A stretch of 64,000 bases of DNA from Plectrocnemia conspersa (lineage: Eukaryota > Arthropoda > Insecta > Trichoptera > Polycentropodidae): contig VTFK01000063.1 of the NCBI GenBank assembly GCA_009617715.1, positions 558,001 to 622,000 on the forward strand, given 5' to 3'. Position numbers and translations under genes: made by a program. The notes beneath the pieces were generated by a model. That model ran no database searches and was not told the origin of the DNA. It saw nothing but the letters and a program-made list of their open reading frames with translations. Positions 12,501-25,199 of this stretch are shown piece after piece. How positions within the stretch are numbered: the stretch's first letter is position 1; each line of letters starts with the position of its first letter.

Positions 12501-13529
12501 CCAGTACTACTGAAAATATGTATGCGTCAGCACCACAATGATCCAATTAAAAACGAACGGTTGTGTGTTTGTTTTTTCGTGTAAAACAATAAACAAAATT
12601 ATAGTATGGTAATAATACGGAATAATGTATGGTGTAACGTGTTTGTTAAACAATAATAGTAGAGATTGTTTCTGAGAAATCGTTTCACATTTTCGATGTG
12701 TGTAGTTAAAAAATATGTTCACAACACAATTGCGACTGCGGAATTGTAATAAAAAATACAACAAGTTTATCTTGCACTGTTAATAATCCTTAATCGTTTT
12801 GTTACGTATAGATACATATGTACATAAGTATAATACATAAAAATTAATTATAAACTAGATATACTTTACTTACTATCTACAAAATCTCTACTCTATAAAT
12901 AATTAATTAGCTATAAGAGTTTATAAATTAAAGATAAAAACCTGAGACTCACATAATATACATAACATTGATCATTGCACCACATTAATTATAATATGAT
13001 ATACAATAAAAAAACAACCACAAAACTATGCATAATCAAGTTTTATTAAAGCTATTTTATTTTAATGATATAATTAAAATATCTTGATGTTGGGCAATAT
13101 ATCATCACGTTCTAGATATAAAATAAACACGATAAAACATCAAGTTGCGATAACAGTATATAATAAACATCAATATTTTGATTTGACTTATTTGATACAA
13201 ATTAAAATATTTCATTATTTATATTTTTAAATTTGTATTAAATAAATAAAATATGAAGGGTTTAATATAAATTTAATCTAATAAACCAAATAATATTGGT
13301 CTATTTATGAATTACTCTAAAAGATAAAGATGAGTGGTAAAGCTTCAAACCCAATGGAGAAAATATTTTTTTGAATTAATATAGAATGCATCATGAAATA
13401 ATGATTATATTTATATTTTATTATAAACATATATTATAAATATATTTTATTATAACCATATACATTTATAGTAATAATTTTATATGTTAAACAATTTAAC
13501 TGATTAATCAAATCATGTCTTAGTAGTTT

Positions 13530-13990
13530 TTGAGCTTAACCACTCGTCGATGTCTCCCGGCGTATTTTTTTTTTCGTACTGTATTTTACCCAAGAAATAA
13601 TTATCAGGAACTATCTTAAACATTGCAAAATGTGCATTAACACATTTTAATTTGCACAGTTTAACGGTCCAACTACAATGCGCAGACACAGATCGTTAAA
13701 TCGTTTGTTTATAGTGCTTTCGAGCTGAGAGTGTCGCCCCCATTGCGTAGAATGAAATACAAGATCATTTTTGCCGACCGATAAAGTCATTTGACAAATG
13801 TTTTAATTCACTTAACATTTATATCCCTGCGGTTACAAAACGAACGCGGGTATTTATTGGAATTACGCGTAACACGATTCCGTTTTACGGCAGCTTCGTT
13901 CAATAACGGAAGCCGAAACGAACAATGTATACGAGGGACTACTGCTATTTCTGCAATTCAACAAATAAACAAACACTAGAAGCATGTCCT
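13530..13990. promoter_or_regulatory. Putative regulatory island
   Basis: Complex sequence with CG words (CACTCGTCGATGTCTCCCGG, GGTCCAACTACAATGCGC, AACGAACGCGGGTATT) between long A/T runs. No gene recognised. Confidence 0.25.
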
Positions 13991-14269
13991 TGGCCTTACG
14001 TAGCTAGAGGCGAAACGATAATATTTGCTAATGACTTTAACATTTTACTGTCAGAAAATTAATCAATAGTAATCCTTTACTTACTCTGAAAATGTCATCG
14101 ATACTTTGACATACAAGAAAAAGAAAAAATATTTCGATTAGGAAACAATAAAATTTATTTTAATTTCAGATACAATTTATATAAATAGTAGTGGGAGAGA
14201 TAAAATCACAAATAAAACATGGAATTTTCATGTGCGCAATCATCTATGTATGCAATTTTTCTGTATGAA

Positions 14270-14306
14270 AATTTTGTGTTCATAATTTTCTTATGAACAC
14301 AAAATT
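14270..14306. repeat. Perfect 16-bp hairpin with 5-nt loop
   Basis: AATTTTGTGTTCATAA (14270-14285) pairs exactly with 14291-14306 around TTTTC. Flanking sequence shows no target duplication that would define a transposon. Confidence 0.65.
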
Positions 14307-15879
14307 AATCTGGACAATTCAGCCACACAGATAAAATAAGAACTCTACACAAATTGACAATTGTTTAATACTACGAATGAATTATAGCGAATAACATTTT
14401 TTTTAATTCCTCATGAAATATCAATGCTTGCCATGAATAAATAATTACAGTATATATTAAATTTATTTAAAACAAAGTATATAGTGCAATTTTGTATTCG
14501 TGTTGTAATTAACTAAATTAAATTAAAAATATAATTATATGCGTGAAAATCGATATTTTAAAACATTATTTCAATTTGATAATATATACATATGTTTATC
14601 GTGTGAAAACACACCAAATTTACACAAAAAAAATTTAAGCCCAAGATTTTCTACAGCAATTCTAAAACTTTAAAAGCATTTTTAAAACTTAAGAAATAAT
14701 AATTAATATATGGTTGTTTGAACCTTTGTGATAAAGTAGTTTTAATAATTAGGTTTCGTGATAAAGTTGTAATAAATTCTAACAAAAAAAAAAATTTTAA
14801 CTTAATATTTTACAATAACAGTATTTAATTTTTTTAATAATATAAAATACAGCAAAATTTACAATTATTATTTAATACACCTAGATATTAAAACTAGGTA
14901 TTTTAGTTTGTTTTTAGTAGAATTATAAAATCATATTCTTTAATAAAAGTATTATATTATTCATTCAAATATAAAAATACGACCAATATAAATAATACTT
15001 CAAAAATGTATTTTTATAAAAATTAATAATTTAAAATATGTTTAAAACAGCAAATTTAATTAAAATGCTTATTTTGGTTAGTATAAATTTAAAAAAAATT
15101 ATAATCAGGTTATTAAATCTTTGTGGAAAAGTGTAAAAAACTTATATTTTAATAATTAATTTAGAACCATACAAATAAAGTTTTTTATTTTATTTTTACT
15201 ATAATTTTAAAAAGAAGTATTTGAATATTTGAAAAATATAAAAAAAATATATTTTTATTAACTTTATGATATGATCAATATATTTAAGTAAATAATTAAA
15301 AAACTACTTGAAATATGTATTTTTAAAATATTTCTAAAATATATTCGGTTGAGAATTATTAATGTGAAATAATTTTCAAACCATAAAATTAATTTTGTAT
15401 ATTTGTTTAATACGAACAAATTAAAAGTTTTAAGTCTTTGTGGTTGAAAATTGTTATTACCATTTATTAACTTTAATTTAATTAATTAGTTAAAGTTTTA
15501 CAAAAAACACGGATTTTAGTTTCGATTATGTTAAAGATTTCATCTTAAAATTACATAAATATTTATAAATACATAAAAATATCATTATTTTCCACTCGGG
15601 ATACGAAAAAGAAATGTGAAATTTACCCCTAGATACATTTTATATTTGTATCTAAAATAATTGAAATATGTATTCGGTTAAAACATATTTTAAAATTAAA
15701 TTAAAATTGAATAACATATATCTAATTAATTAAAATATACTTCTAAATAAATATGCAATTCTGTAATTCGTTCTAAGTATACTTTTTTAATAAACATTTT
15801 GAAAAAGACTAGTATATGGTAAACTCTATCTCTAGATGCGTCTTTAGACATTCAATTATTTAAAAAATGTATTTTTTTT
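14307..15879. other. Extremely AT-rich stretch
   Basis: Long runs of A and T with very few G or C. No gene, repeat boundary or island visible. Confidence 0.5.
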
Positions 15880-16191
15880 AAGGATGGAATAACCCATTTT
15901 GTATCGTCTCAGACTAGTAACTCTGAGGTTTCGGGTTCGAGTCCTGGCAGCGGCACTTGAATTTTTATTTATAAAAATGAGCTAAACCGATGAAAAATGA
16001 GTGAACCGGTCCTATTAATTATAAATTATATTACACATAATGATATATAATCGTTAATATAGATGTCAACGATACCCATACTTTAGTCTGTTGGTGTTAT
16101 TACCAACTTGTTCATTATGTCTGATTGACTTACCCAGATTTACCCCTTGTAATGCATTGGGCTTACGCCTGTTAGGTTGCAACGGAAGATT
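15880..16191 (+). repeat. SINE-like element with tRNA-derived head, most complete plus-strand copy
   Basis: The head reads CAGACTAGTAACTCTGAGG followed by GGGTTCGAGTCCTGG (box B), then GCAGCGGCAC. The body starts 'gaatttttatttataaaaatgag', passes 'tagatgtcaacgat', and ends CTGATTGACTTACCCAG ... GGGCTTACGCCTGTTAGGTT ... CGGAAGAT. The same order appears inverted at 18.2 kb. The anticodon-loop region CTAGTAA resembles a Thr tRNA, tentatively. About 310 bp. Confidence 0.65.
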
Positions 16192-16689
16192 ATTTTTGAT
16201 TAAGATTATTTATATATTTTTAAAAAAAAATTAAAATTTTTTTAGGCTATTTACGTTACATATATAGTAGATATATATTTAGATAAGTGAAGATTTCTCT
16301 TTACAGAAAGCTGTTAAAATATGAAAAAATGCTTTAAATGTTTGCAAAATGACTAGTATTTTCTGATTATAAATTTGTTACATACTACTACTTGTTTTAC
16401 TAGAGTAAAAGTACTTAGAAAAAATCGTAAAAGATATTATTATAAAAAAAGTAATTATATTAATAGTAAAAATCTAAATCTTAGTTGAAAAATATTATTA
16501 AAATATTTATTTAGATAAATGTCAATGAAAAAACATTTATTCCGCATATTATAAATAATTTCGCATTTATTTATTTTGTTAGGCATAATTTAATTAATAA
16601 ATTAATTACACGCATTGTCAATTAATTGTAATTACTCTTAAAACTTGCATTTAACGTTATATTCATCACTCAATTTAAAACAGTATTAT

Positions 16690-17330
16690 TTTCTCGTAAA
16701 CGTGATAAATCGCCTCACTAAAACCCCAAGCGGTTATTATCTAATCTAGCTTTCTCCAATACGCACAACTGCGAGTCAAAATAAATTAGCATTTCGAATG
16801 CTATAATAATAATGCACATTCGAACAAATGCCGTTATGGCTCGTAACTAAGTATACGTATAATAATACAGCATTCATTCAGCAATATCAACTTGACCATA
16901 TTCTAATAGCCCATATCCATATCGTACCGGTCCACTAACTAGTTTATAATAAATTCCATTACGGCCAACAATAACAATTATATCTCGGGCCTTAGGGCTG
17001 AACCCTTATCGATTGTGACACTCGGCGTTTGCAACGCAGAAAATTTATATAATTGTTTTTTTTTCCATCTCTTTAGCATATCTCGGTCCGCATAACAATC
17101 GAGTTGCGCAAGTCGAGAGCAGCTTTTTGTCCGTTAAGTGCCGGACCTCTGGCCGGCTTTCCCGACGGGGGTCTAATGCGAAAAAAAATAAATATGGATT
17201 CGGCACAATTGAGAGAATTGAGAGAACGGTTCATTGGCGATATTGTCTTTTCATTATCGCCTTTGAACTGTCGACGTTAAACCAATATGTGCCGCTGGTA
17301 TGGTATTTTTAGAAGCATAATAATAAAGTG
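16690..17330. promoter_or_regulatory. Putative regulatory island
   Basis: Several hundred bases of mixed composition, including CCAAGCGGTTATTATC, ACCCTTATCGATTGTGAC and a GC-richer core at 17100-17180 (GTGCCGGACCTCTGGCCGGC). A 61-codon frame here shows no recognisable similarity. Inferred from composition only. Confidence 0.25.
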
Positions 17331-17564
17331 TTTAAATTATTCTCATGATTGTTTCAGTGTGGTTGACATTTTAAAATAAGTGAAAATTGCTTTTTTATAG
17401 CAGATTATATTTTACATATCATATCTTTTTACTTAAACTTCGAACTGACTTCGTTCTGACTTTAGAATATTGTTAAATATTGACAATGAAAACATGTACA
17501 ATATGATTCAGATCCGTTATGGAGATGAGATTCGATAAATCATTGATAATTTATTTATTTTTAT

Positions 17565-17835
17565 TAACTCTTCCGCTGTAACCTGACAGGCGTAAGCCCA
17601 ATGCGTTACAACGGGCAAATCTGTACCAATTGAGTAAGTCAATCAGACATAATGAATACATACAAGTAAGTATTAACCACTAAACTGAAAGTCTGGGAAT
17701 CGGTGACATTTATATTATTAATTATAAATTATTATATTATGTGCTATACAATTTATAATCAATAGATGTCACTGCAGCTGGGACCGGGTTAGTACTGCTG
17801 CCGGGGATCTCGAATTTTTATTTATAAAAATGCGT
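17565..17835 (-). repeat. SINE-like element, rearranged copy
   Basis: Plus-strand 17570-17755 is the reverse complement of the family's 3' body (CCTGACAGGCGTAAGCCC ... GAGTAAGTCAATCAGACATA ... GGTGACAT). From about 17760 the sequence switches to a plus-oriented piece (TAGATGTCACTGCAGCTGG ... CTCGAATTTTTATTTATAAA). Two opposed fragments are joined, by rearrangement or by one inserting beside the other. Confidence 0.6.
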
Positions 17836-18201
17836 TATTAAATATATAATATAGACACCTCCTAATATTTGCATACAATTCAGCTAATGTCTAATTTTTC
17901 TCTAAAATACATAACATTATTTATTTAGAATAATATACTATTATCTAGATGTTGTATCCGTGCAGAGAAAATTACCATGAAATTGTATTCCACGACTTCT
18001 CTCGGTAATTGATTATATATATTAACACTTCTGTATACACTTACAATCCCATTTTTAGTTTTACTTTTAATAACCTCATTCTAATGTTTGCTATATTCAT
18101 AGTATTACACATAATTACATATAAGTTTTAATTGAATATATAATATATAATAAATAATAACTTATTCCATATTTTTTTCTATATTACATTATTATTTGTA
18201 T

Positions 18202-18480
18202 TAAGTCTTCCGTTCTAACCTGACGGGTGTAAGCCCAATGTGTTATAACGGGGTAAATCTCTACCAACTGAGTAAGTCAATCAGATATAATGAATACCTA
18301 CACATAAGTATTAAGTGCTAATGAATCGGTGACATCTATATTATTAATTAAAAATTATTATATGTAATATAATTTATAACCAATTTTTATAAATAAAAAT
18401 TCGAGTGCCGCTGTGGGGCTCGAACCCACCACTTTAGAGTTACTAGTCTGAAACGTTACGGACTACGCTATTCCGTCCCT
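18202..18480 (-). repeat. SINE-like element with tRNA-derived head, most complete minus-strand copy
   Basis: On the minus strand: GGGACGGAATAGCGTAGTCC (box A-like TAGCGTAGTCCG), CAGACTAGTAACTCTAAAG, GGGTTCGAGCCCC (box B), then 'actcgaatttttatttataaa', 'gatgtcaccgatt', CTGATTGACTTACTCAGTTGG, ending CCCGTCAGGTTAGAACGG near 18202. Length about 280 bp. The internal Pol III boxes and matching dispersed copies support a SINE. Confidence 0.7.
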
Positions 18481-18482
18481 AC

Positions 18483-19688
18483 ATTGTCCATAATATTATA
18501 TAATTTTGAATATTATTATCTATACAAATATTGTTTATATTAATTTTATTTTATTTAATATATTATAAATCATATAAATATCCAATTTTCTCACCCAAAT
18601 TTTTAATATTCATATGTTTTATTATTTTTGACGTTCTAAACCATAATTATTTTTTAAAATTTCTGTCAATCAATTACGACTCTTAAATTCAATTATCTTT
18701 AATTTTGCGAATAATATTCAAACATATAAGTTGTTCCAATTTCAGCTTATTACAAGTTTTTTAACATATTTAGCATAAAACTTTGTCATTGTCTCCAAAT
18801 ATGTATTTTAATTCAAAGGATAACTGAAGGTCTAATAACTCCATCTGCAAATTTATTATAGCTGATTCCACAATAATTTCAAAAAGACATATAAAATATT
18901 GAACATATTTTCATAATTCTTTAAATATGAAATTCTTTAAAAATATAAATTAGTAATTTCTTGTGTAAATTCAGAAAAAAAAAATTTTGTTCCTATTGAA
19001 TTATTTTAATTGAAAAATGAACTATATTTTTTTGGTTTTAACTGACTTTTTTTTTTTGCCATTAATGAAATTTGTGTTTTTCCATAAATGCTTTTATATT
19101 TTGCTAACAATTTGTGATCAATTTATATTCACCAGTCTGTAAAGAAACATGTATGTTAGGAAACATTTTCTGCAACTTAAATTTTTGAGTAAAAAATTAA
19201 ATCTCTGTACTCAGATTCTAGTTCTTAAAGATAATTTTTAAACTGACGATGCTTCAAAAAATTGTTTTTTATTGCGTTAACTGTATCATAAAAACTGACA
19301 TTAAATAGTTCATATTAAATAGTTGGGCATATTAAGCCGTATCCGTTCTGTTATTTCATCCGAAGCTGATAAGAAATATACAAACTTCTTAGAAACAATG
19401 TTTAGCAATCAGTGGAACAAATTTCATTTAAAAGAATTTTTCGCATTTTTTTGACTGATTTGACAATTTTTTAATATTTTTTCTACTGCAGCAATAATGC
19501 ACTAAATTGGCTTAATTCGCGTGTTGGAAAGTTTTATGAATTTTTATTCTCCTTGGATAATTTATTTAATGACGTTTACGTGTAAAATATTGACTGCCTC
19601 AGATTGGACATCGCTGCTTTAGACAAATATTTGTCCACACACTTGAGATAAAACGCCGGATCAAGAAAGCCAGCATAATAATCACCGG
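18483..19688. other. AT-rich stretch, nothing recognised
   Basis: Low-complexity A/T sequence between a SINE-like copy and a LINE relic; no gene or terminal repeat seen. Confidence 0.45.
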
Positions 19689-19901
19689 ATGAAAAAGATT
19701 CTTTGCATGTTTTATGAGTTTGCTATTTATGATAAGGTTACTTTTTATGTAGTAAAAATAAGGACGCTCACAGAAAATAAGATCACGCATCTAGAAACCT
19801 TCAAAATGAAGGTCTACAGACGCATGTTTCATATCTTATCACGCGATGTGTCATCCCCAAAAATATTAGACAATGTACCTTATCATCCAAGACAAAAATA
19901 A
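19689..19901 (+). pseudogene. LINE C-terminal relic
   Basis: The 70-codon frame contains VVKIRTLTENKITHLETFKMKVYRRMFHI. This follows the pattern 'W-T-L-T ... (I/L)-E-(A/T)-F-x-M-x-x-Y-R-R-(I/M)-(L/F)-x-I' common after the reverse transcriptase domain in RTE/Jockey-like LINEs. Upstream frames are broken and no RT core is nearby. An isolated decayed fragment. Confidence 0.55.
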
Positions 19902-22592
19902 CATTTTAGCAATTGTTTAGAAAGAGCCCATCCTAGTAGATAGCCAACATTTGATATCTTACAAGGCACTTAAATCGTATTAATTTCATGTCAATATATA
20001 CGGAAATCTGCAGTGTATCTCAAAGGCGCTATTTTAATTATTCGGGTTTTATCTTTAACATCGACTTTAGAGCGATTTCACTAAATATCTCAGATTTTAC
20101 TATATACTCGCAGCGTGTTATTACAGTGGCACGTGCGTGCATTCGTAACAATATATTAAAACAAAGCACGGGAGCGGCAAAAAGCGTCATAATTTATCTG
20201 GTGAGACCGACCGTATTTATTGCGTACACAGCATCCCGAGATCTGCTCTCGAGATATTGGGTACAAATAAATACGTCGGCGATTTAACACCGATCAAAAC
20301 GAATAACGCTCTCGTTTTGTACACCGTTCGATTGTGCATACGCTTCCACCCCCGCATGGTCAAAGACTAAAAAAAATGCGAAATATGCAGATACAACAAA
20401 GCAGTTAATGGTACTCTGCGGCAGTTAAATAATGCTCTTGTAAATTCGATGTTTGAATAGTTATTCGCGTTTCATGCGGTTATGATTTACGGCTGAAGGG
20501 GATAAATAGTTCGTCGTAAATATCGCGTTTGTGTAGTGCGAATGATGTACGAGGAATGTTCAATGTGCCGATTACAGAAGTACCAAAGAAGTACATTATA
20601 TGGTTAAATGTCCATTTTTTCTGTATGTATTTTAAATGAGAGTATAGGACCTCAAGGTAAGAATATGTTACCAGTTCTGTCATAATCAACTTGGTTTGCT
20701 TGTTAGATAAAAATTTGCATTGCAAAATACAACAAAATAGTTAAAAATTTATTTCATAAAATATCTAAAAGCAACCTTAATTTAATTTTTGCGTTACATC
20801 ATAACCTATTTTATTTTTCTAAAAAAAATAAAACCTTATAAATACATTTTACATTACGCGACCTCTCCTTGTGGTTATAAATCGTTACATTCCGCTTTTA
20901 GCTACCATACACAAAGATACACAATACAGACAGAGTATCTTCTACAATAGCAATTTGTTATCCTAAGGTAGCATAACCTTTAACCCAAGTGTCAGTACTG
21001 GTTGTGGCACTTTATATAAATTTGTCCACATTGTAAAATGTCTTAAAACTTTTTTTTCTTTAAAACATATAGATACCAAATCAAATAATCAATCTGTTTG
21101 CATCGAAAATTATCTTGAGGCTCACGGGTTTCAAACTCGTTTCGCGTGTGAGTCACACGATATATGGGTCAGTTCTCGCGGACCTTGTGTTACATTTGCG
21201 AAAAAATCAGACGGAACAGTAGTGGGCCGGCAGCGCTAATAAATATCGGCAATATGTACTACAACGACGGTCATATGGCATGCTAGAGGGAATATATTGC
21301 CGGGTGTGAATGAATGCGGTGGCCCCGAGAGCATAACCTGTTGGACCTCTGTGTAGAGGTCCGGACTTCTGAATTATTGCGGATGCAAGTAGCGGTACGG
21401 GTAGTAACTATATAATATGTGGGAGTGATAGAATGAGCCACAAAGAAGAAGAATAAATATATTTGAGAAAGAGATGGGAGTACCACACATTAAAGCAATA
21501 GTACCACTACTGTACCACGAATGATCGGTAATAAAAACAATATTATTAATAATCACATCAAACACGAAAGCGGTACAATTCAACCGTGGGTGGTATGCAG
21601 TTTAATTATTACATTACCGATCGATAAGTCAGCCGACGCTGAGCGGCCGACTATCATCCGGTGGCGTTTTCTCTCATGCAGATGGCGAACGGCGATACGG
21701 TTTGTGATGAATGAAGATTTGCGCGCAGCTTCCACTTGATGGAGGGCTGATGGCGGAGGATTCAGAGGCGAAAGGCGATACTTTGAGCTCATACGTGATG
21801 TTTTTATAGACGCAGCCGGTTAGGTTGAAGGGTGGAAGGGAGGCGACGAGAAATTTATTGGAGACGGACGCAGCAGGATGTTTATGAGGCGTGGTGGACA
21901 AAGCGGAAAATAGAATATATTTAGAATAAATATTTAAGATATCATCTAATGCAATGTTATTGAATGTAGGCATTGAAATGCCTACCGATGGTGTCGATTC
22001 TAGAAGAAATATTGATGGTGTCGTAGATTTTTTAAATGGGTTATATTCGAGTGATGCAAATTTAACCATTTAAAATTGCAAGAATCAAACTTATTAAAAT
22101 CAGTTAATTATGTTTTGATTCGAAGGGTTGCGAATAGAGTTCGCAATCGAATATTTGATTATTTGAATTATTCTCCTAATTTTTAACTATATGAATATTC
22201 GAATAGTTGATCGAATATTCATAAAATATTATTTTATACTATCTCAAATTAAATTTTAAAAAAATCTTAAAATGAAACATTTTTTATACTTGAGCAATAC
22301 CGGTAATCGTTTTTCTTTCTCAATATACCCGAGTGACTAGTGCCGCTCCAAAATCAATGGTCGTTTATGCGCCATTATTTTGTTTCAAAATGCGAGACAA
22401 TGAGACGCTCCTTCTCAACAACAAAAAATGTTTTTTACGCCTTAGAAAAACATTTGTGAATATAATTATAATATTCAAAAAGTTTAACGACTATGAAAAT
22501 AATTAATAAATTATTAAAATAATCATTATTAATCATTTACTAATTTTTAATTAAAACATTTTTTACGGGTAAATAATTAATTTTTTGCACTA
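19902..22592. other. Intergenic region with a large mixed-composition block
   Basis: 19980-20480 and 21100-22070 are clearly less AT-rich than their surroundings. 21290-21370 contains a self-complementary stretch, GGACCTCTGTGTAGAGGTCC. GTAGGCATTGAAATGCCTAC near 21967 is a perfect palindromic hairpin. Open frames on both strands (up to 131 codons at 21674-22069, minus) show no known family. I leave the region unassigned; it may be regulatory or an unrecognised old repeat. Confidence 0.35.
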
Positions 22593-23714
22593 CAGGCGGC
22601 CTTCGACTTTCGGACGTTCGACTTTCGCACAATTCGCTATTTGGCACTTTTTAAAAAAAAAAACAATTTTTTTAAAAAAAAAATTAATAAAATATAAACA
22701 CGAGTGAGAAACGGAAAAAACTTGTGTTGATACGAACAAAAATAAATCAAGGACTCATAAACTTCACACGATTCAAGACAAAGATGGAAATTATTAGACG
22801 TTCTTATAGCGGTGAATCTTTTGCTTCAATCGGACGTTCGTATGATACAAACAGGTCTATGATATGTTCAATTTTGCAAAATAAAAATATAATTAAGAAA
22901 TACGTTCAAAATTGTGGAAAATAAAGATATATTTCCACAATCTTTAATGATATGTTTCCAAAAAAACACAGCAAAAAAAATCATGGATCAAATGGAAAAT
23001 CTTTGTCATCGTAGATCGATGACCAACATCAAAAGATGTCCCTCTGAGTATTTCAATTATTCAAGCAAAAGCTCTTATTTTGCATCAAGATTGGAAGAAT
23101 AGATTAAAAAAATATTCTAACACGGTTTTTCAAGCAAGTAACGGTTGGTTTTACAATTTTAAAATGAGGTATTCTTATCATAATATTAAATTTACTGGAG
23201 AATCGGCTGATGCGGATAAAGATGCTGCAAAAAAATTTATTTCCTAATTATCCAAAATTATTGAAGATGGAGAATATTCCTCTAGCCAAATATTTAATGT
23301 AGATGAGACAGGTTAATTTTGGAAAACACTTTAACAATGAAAAATATGAATGAAGCCTTCACGCACCTTGACAAATTTTTAAATATTATGGAAGATTGTG
23401 ATCCCAATGGAGAACGCATATCTCAAGTGCGTAGGGCGATCAATAAAAACATAGCATGTTATAAAATACTATATGAAGAAAAGAAAAAGAATAGTGGAAA
23501 ACAGCTAACTCTTGATAACTTTTCAAAGAAAACACCCGCAAACCCCACTTAAACGTGTCTCTTAAACGCCTCTTAAACATATTATATTTACTTGATAAAT
23601 AAATATTTTAAAATACATACAATTTCAATTTTTTTACTTCCCTCGATTTTCGTACATTCAACTTTCGCACACATTTTCAGGAACCAATTATGTGCGAAAG
23701 TCGAGGGCCGCCTG
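22593..23714 (+). mobile_element. pogo/Tigger-like DNA transposon, internally deleted, copy 3 (longest)
   Basis: Inverted repeats CAGGCGGCCTTCGACTTTC and GAAAGTCGAGGGCCGCCTG are flanked by a TA duplication (22591-22592 and 23715-23716). Length 1122 bp, longer than copies 2 and 4 because it keeps more of the N-terminal coding region. The 22724-22924 frame carries FKTKMEIIRRSYSGESFASI, a CENP-B/pogo-type helix-turn-helix. Further pieces are ISIIQAKALILHQDWK-like sequence, FNVDETG with the first catalytic Asp, and the C-terminal tail (23319-23552). The section between that Asp and the tail is deleted at the same point as in the other copies. Confidence 0.85.
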
Positions 23715-23716
23715 TA

Positions 23717-23862
23717 ATTGGTTAAATAAATTAAAGTCTGCGCATTGGATACATATGTGTATCATAATTTATATTAAATAGATGTCACCTCGCAGCTGGA
23801 CCATTTTTTTATAATAGCGCATTTTTATAAATAAAATTTCGAGTCTGCTACCGTGGCTCAAA
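23717..23862 (-). repeat. SINE-like fragment
   Basis: Plus-strand text TAGATGTCACCTCGCAGCTGG ... ATAGCGCATTTTTATAAAT ... TTCGAGTC matches the body-to-head junction of the SINE-like family in minus orientation (compare 2434-2541). The tRNA-like head is mostly lost. It abuts the right end of pogo copy 3. Confidence 0.5.
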
Positions 23863-23899
23863 TTTTTGCTTCAGATATTATTGATTTATTTTTTTTATA

Positions 23900-24925
23900 A
23901 TTAACAAAATCTGAAGCAAAAAATTGTTTATGCGTTAATATATTAAGCAGATCAATGTGCAATGCTAGTGTATTAAGGAGCACGATGGCGACAGCAATAA
24001 GCGAGTCAGCTGGAACCGACGTCCTGGTTCTAACGGGCATCAAAAGAGGATGTGATCGTGATTATTGACGACGTTCCGGAATTTTAAACTAGAATTCCTC
24101 GATAATAATTTGTTTATAGCATATTTCAATAGTTTAAGGTAATGATCAGCGACATACAACTTTCTGAGATAACTCATTAAATTGTATCTCGACGATTCTT
24201 AAACGAAAACGCTGGAATACAAGAACGGATAGCTTCATAAGATTCCCATGTCATCTGGACGAAGTACCGTTACACGAAAGAGCATGCTTTATCTCTTTCT
24301 TCGTTGCATGCGGGACCACTTCCACTTTTATTTCTAGGGGATCGGCGTCAGTTCTGGATTGTTAAATGAATAAATTTGATTAGCCTACAATACCACTAAC
24401 TTCATTCCATAATTTTATTACTTATGTATCTGATTTTTTTTAATTTTGTGCAGAAGTTTAACGATATTTTAAATAAATATAATTATTATAGTCAATATTA
24501 AATGTATTCCTATTATTTTTGTTTCCAAAAGCAATAAAATATTTTTATTTATTATAAGAAAAGAGCATTATTATATAATAAAAATAAAATGGTAAATATT
24601 TCTTTAGAAGCGCAGGGTAACACCCCCACGGTGTATGGCTGAGAGGCAAATAGTAGTGGATTCTAATTAGAATGTAACGGTAAACCATCGAGATCGATAG
24701 GGAATCTTATGATGCGAACGGATATTAACCAAATATCCTTTTATAAAGGTATATCACGAACCTTTTCTGACATTTTTTGATTAAGAGTGAGAATTTGGTT
24801 ATTCGGGGATTTAAAATTATAGATCCTGATTCAAGAATGCTGCTAACTAAAGAACGCAAATAACTGACGGATAGTCGAAGTGAAACGCGTACCTCACAAC
24901 AAAGCCTATTGGAAGGTTTCTTGCT
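23900..24925 (-). pseudogene. LINE copy B, truncated and interrupted
   Basis: Homologous to LINE copy A: the minus-strand C-terminal stretch VRTRTSVPADSLIAVAI...LLNTLALHIDLLNIL at 24043-23930 matches the 3' coding end of copy A. Plus-strand 24720-24920 matches copy A 760-950 (ATTCGGGGATT, TTCAAGAATGCT, AACTGACGG). The two matching blocks are separated by a 484-bp insertion at 24232-24715 that is absent from copy A. Multiple frameshifts; dead. Confidence 0.75.
24232..24715. mobile_element. Non-autonomous inverted-repeat transposon nested in LINE copy B, 9-bp target duplication
   Basis: It is absent from the homologous site in LINE copy A. It begins GCTTCATAAGATTCCC and ends GGGAATCTTATGATGC, a near-perfect inverted pair. 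A second paired block, GTACCGTTACA / TGTAACGGTAAAC, lies about 25 bp inside. GAACGGATA flanks both sides (24223-24231 and 24716-24724). A 9-bp duplication points to a Mutator-like or related group rather than Tc1/mariner (TA) or PIF (TWA). No transposase is encoded; 484 bp. Confidence 0.7.
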
Positions 24926-25199
24926 TCTCTATAACGTATTTTTTAAAAATACGTTTTAGAAGAGAATATGCGGTAAATAAAGATTAAATTTACAGATTTA
25001 CTTTATGAGTTTTTTTATGTCAATAAAAACTTTAAAGTCTGAGAATTGATATAACACATCATTTGCATTTATTATAAAAAAAATATTTAACGCAAAATTG
25101 TACAAAAGTATCTACACCAATAGAAAAACTGCAAAAATATGTTAAATATTAACCCGTCAATAACCATTATATTAAATTATCTTAATGATATTTTTATTT

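Larger units (their letters stand above)
8809..14269. other. Gene-free AT-rich region with scattered complex islands
   Basis: No gene or full-length element recognised. Patches of less AT-rich sequence occur near 9800-10160, 11060-11550, 12060-12500 and 13530-13990, with TAAT-core words and CG-containing words. Positions 9175-9270 share atttaccg/ctagcaa motifs with 30640-30840 in the opposite orientation. The rest is low-complexity A/T. Confidence 0.4.

Noticed and set aside
20945..20995. TAAGGTAGCATAA word reminiscent of mitochondrial large-subunit rRNA
   Set aside because: Similarity stops after about a dozen bases and flanking sequence does not follow rRNA, so it is not a mitochondrial insertion.
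21674..22069. 131-codon minus-strand frame
   Set aside because: Low-complexity Ser/Pro/Thr-rich translation with no family likeness; overlaps frames on the other strand in a less AT-rich block where stops are simply rarer.
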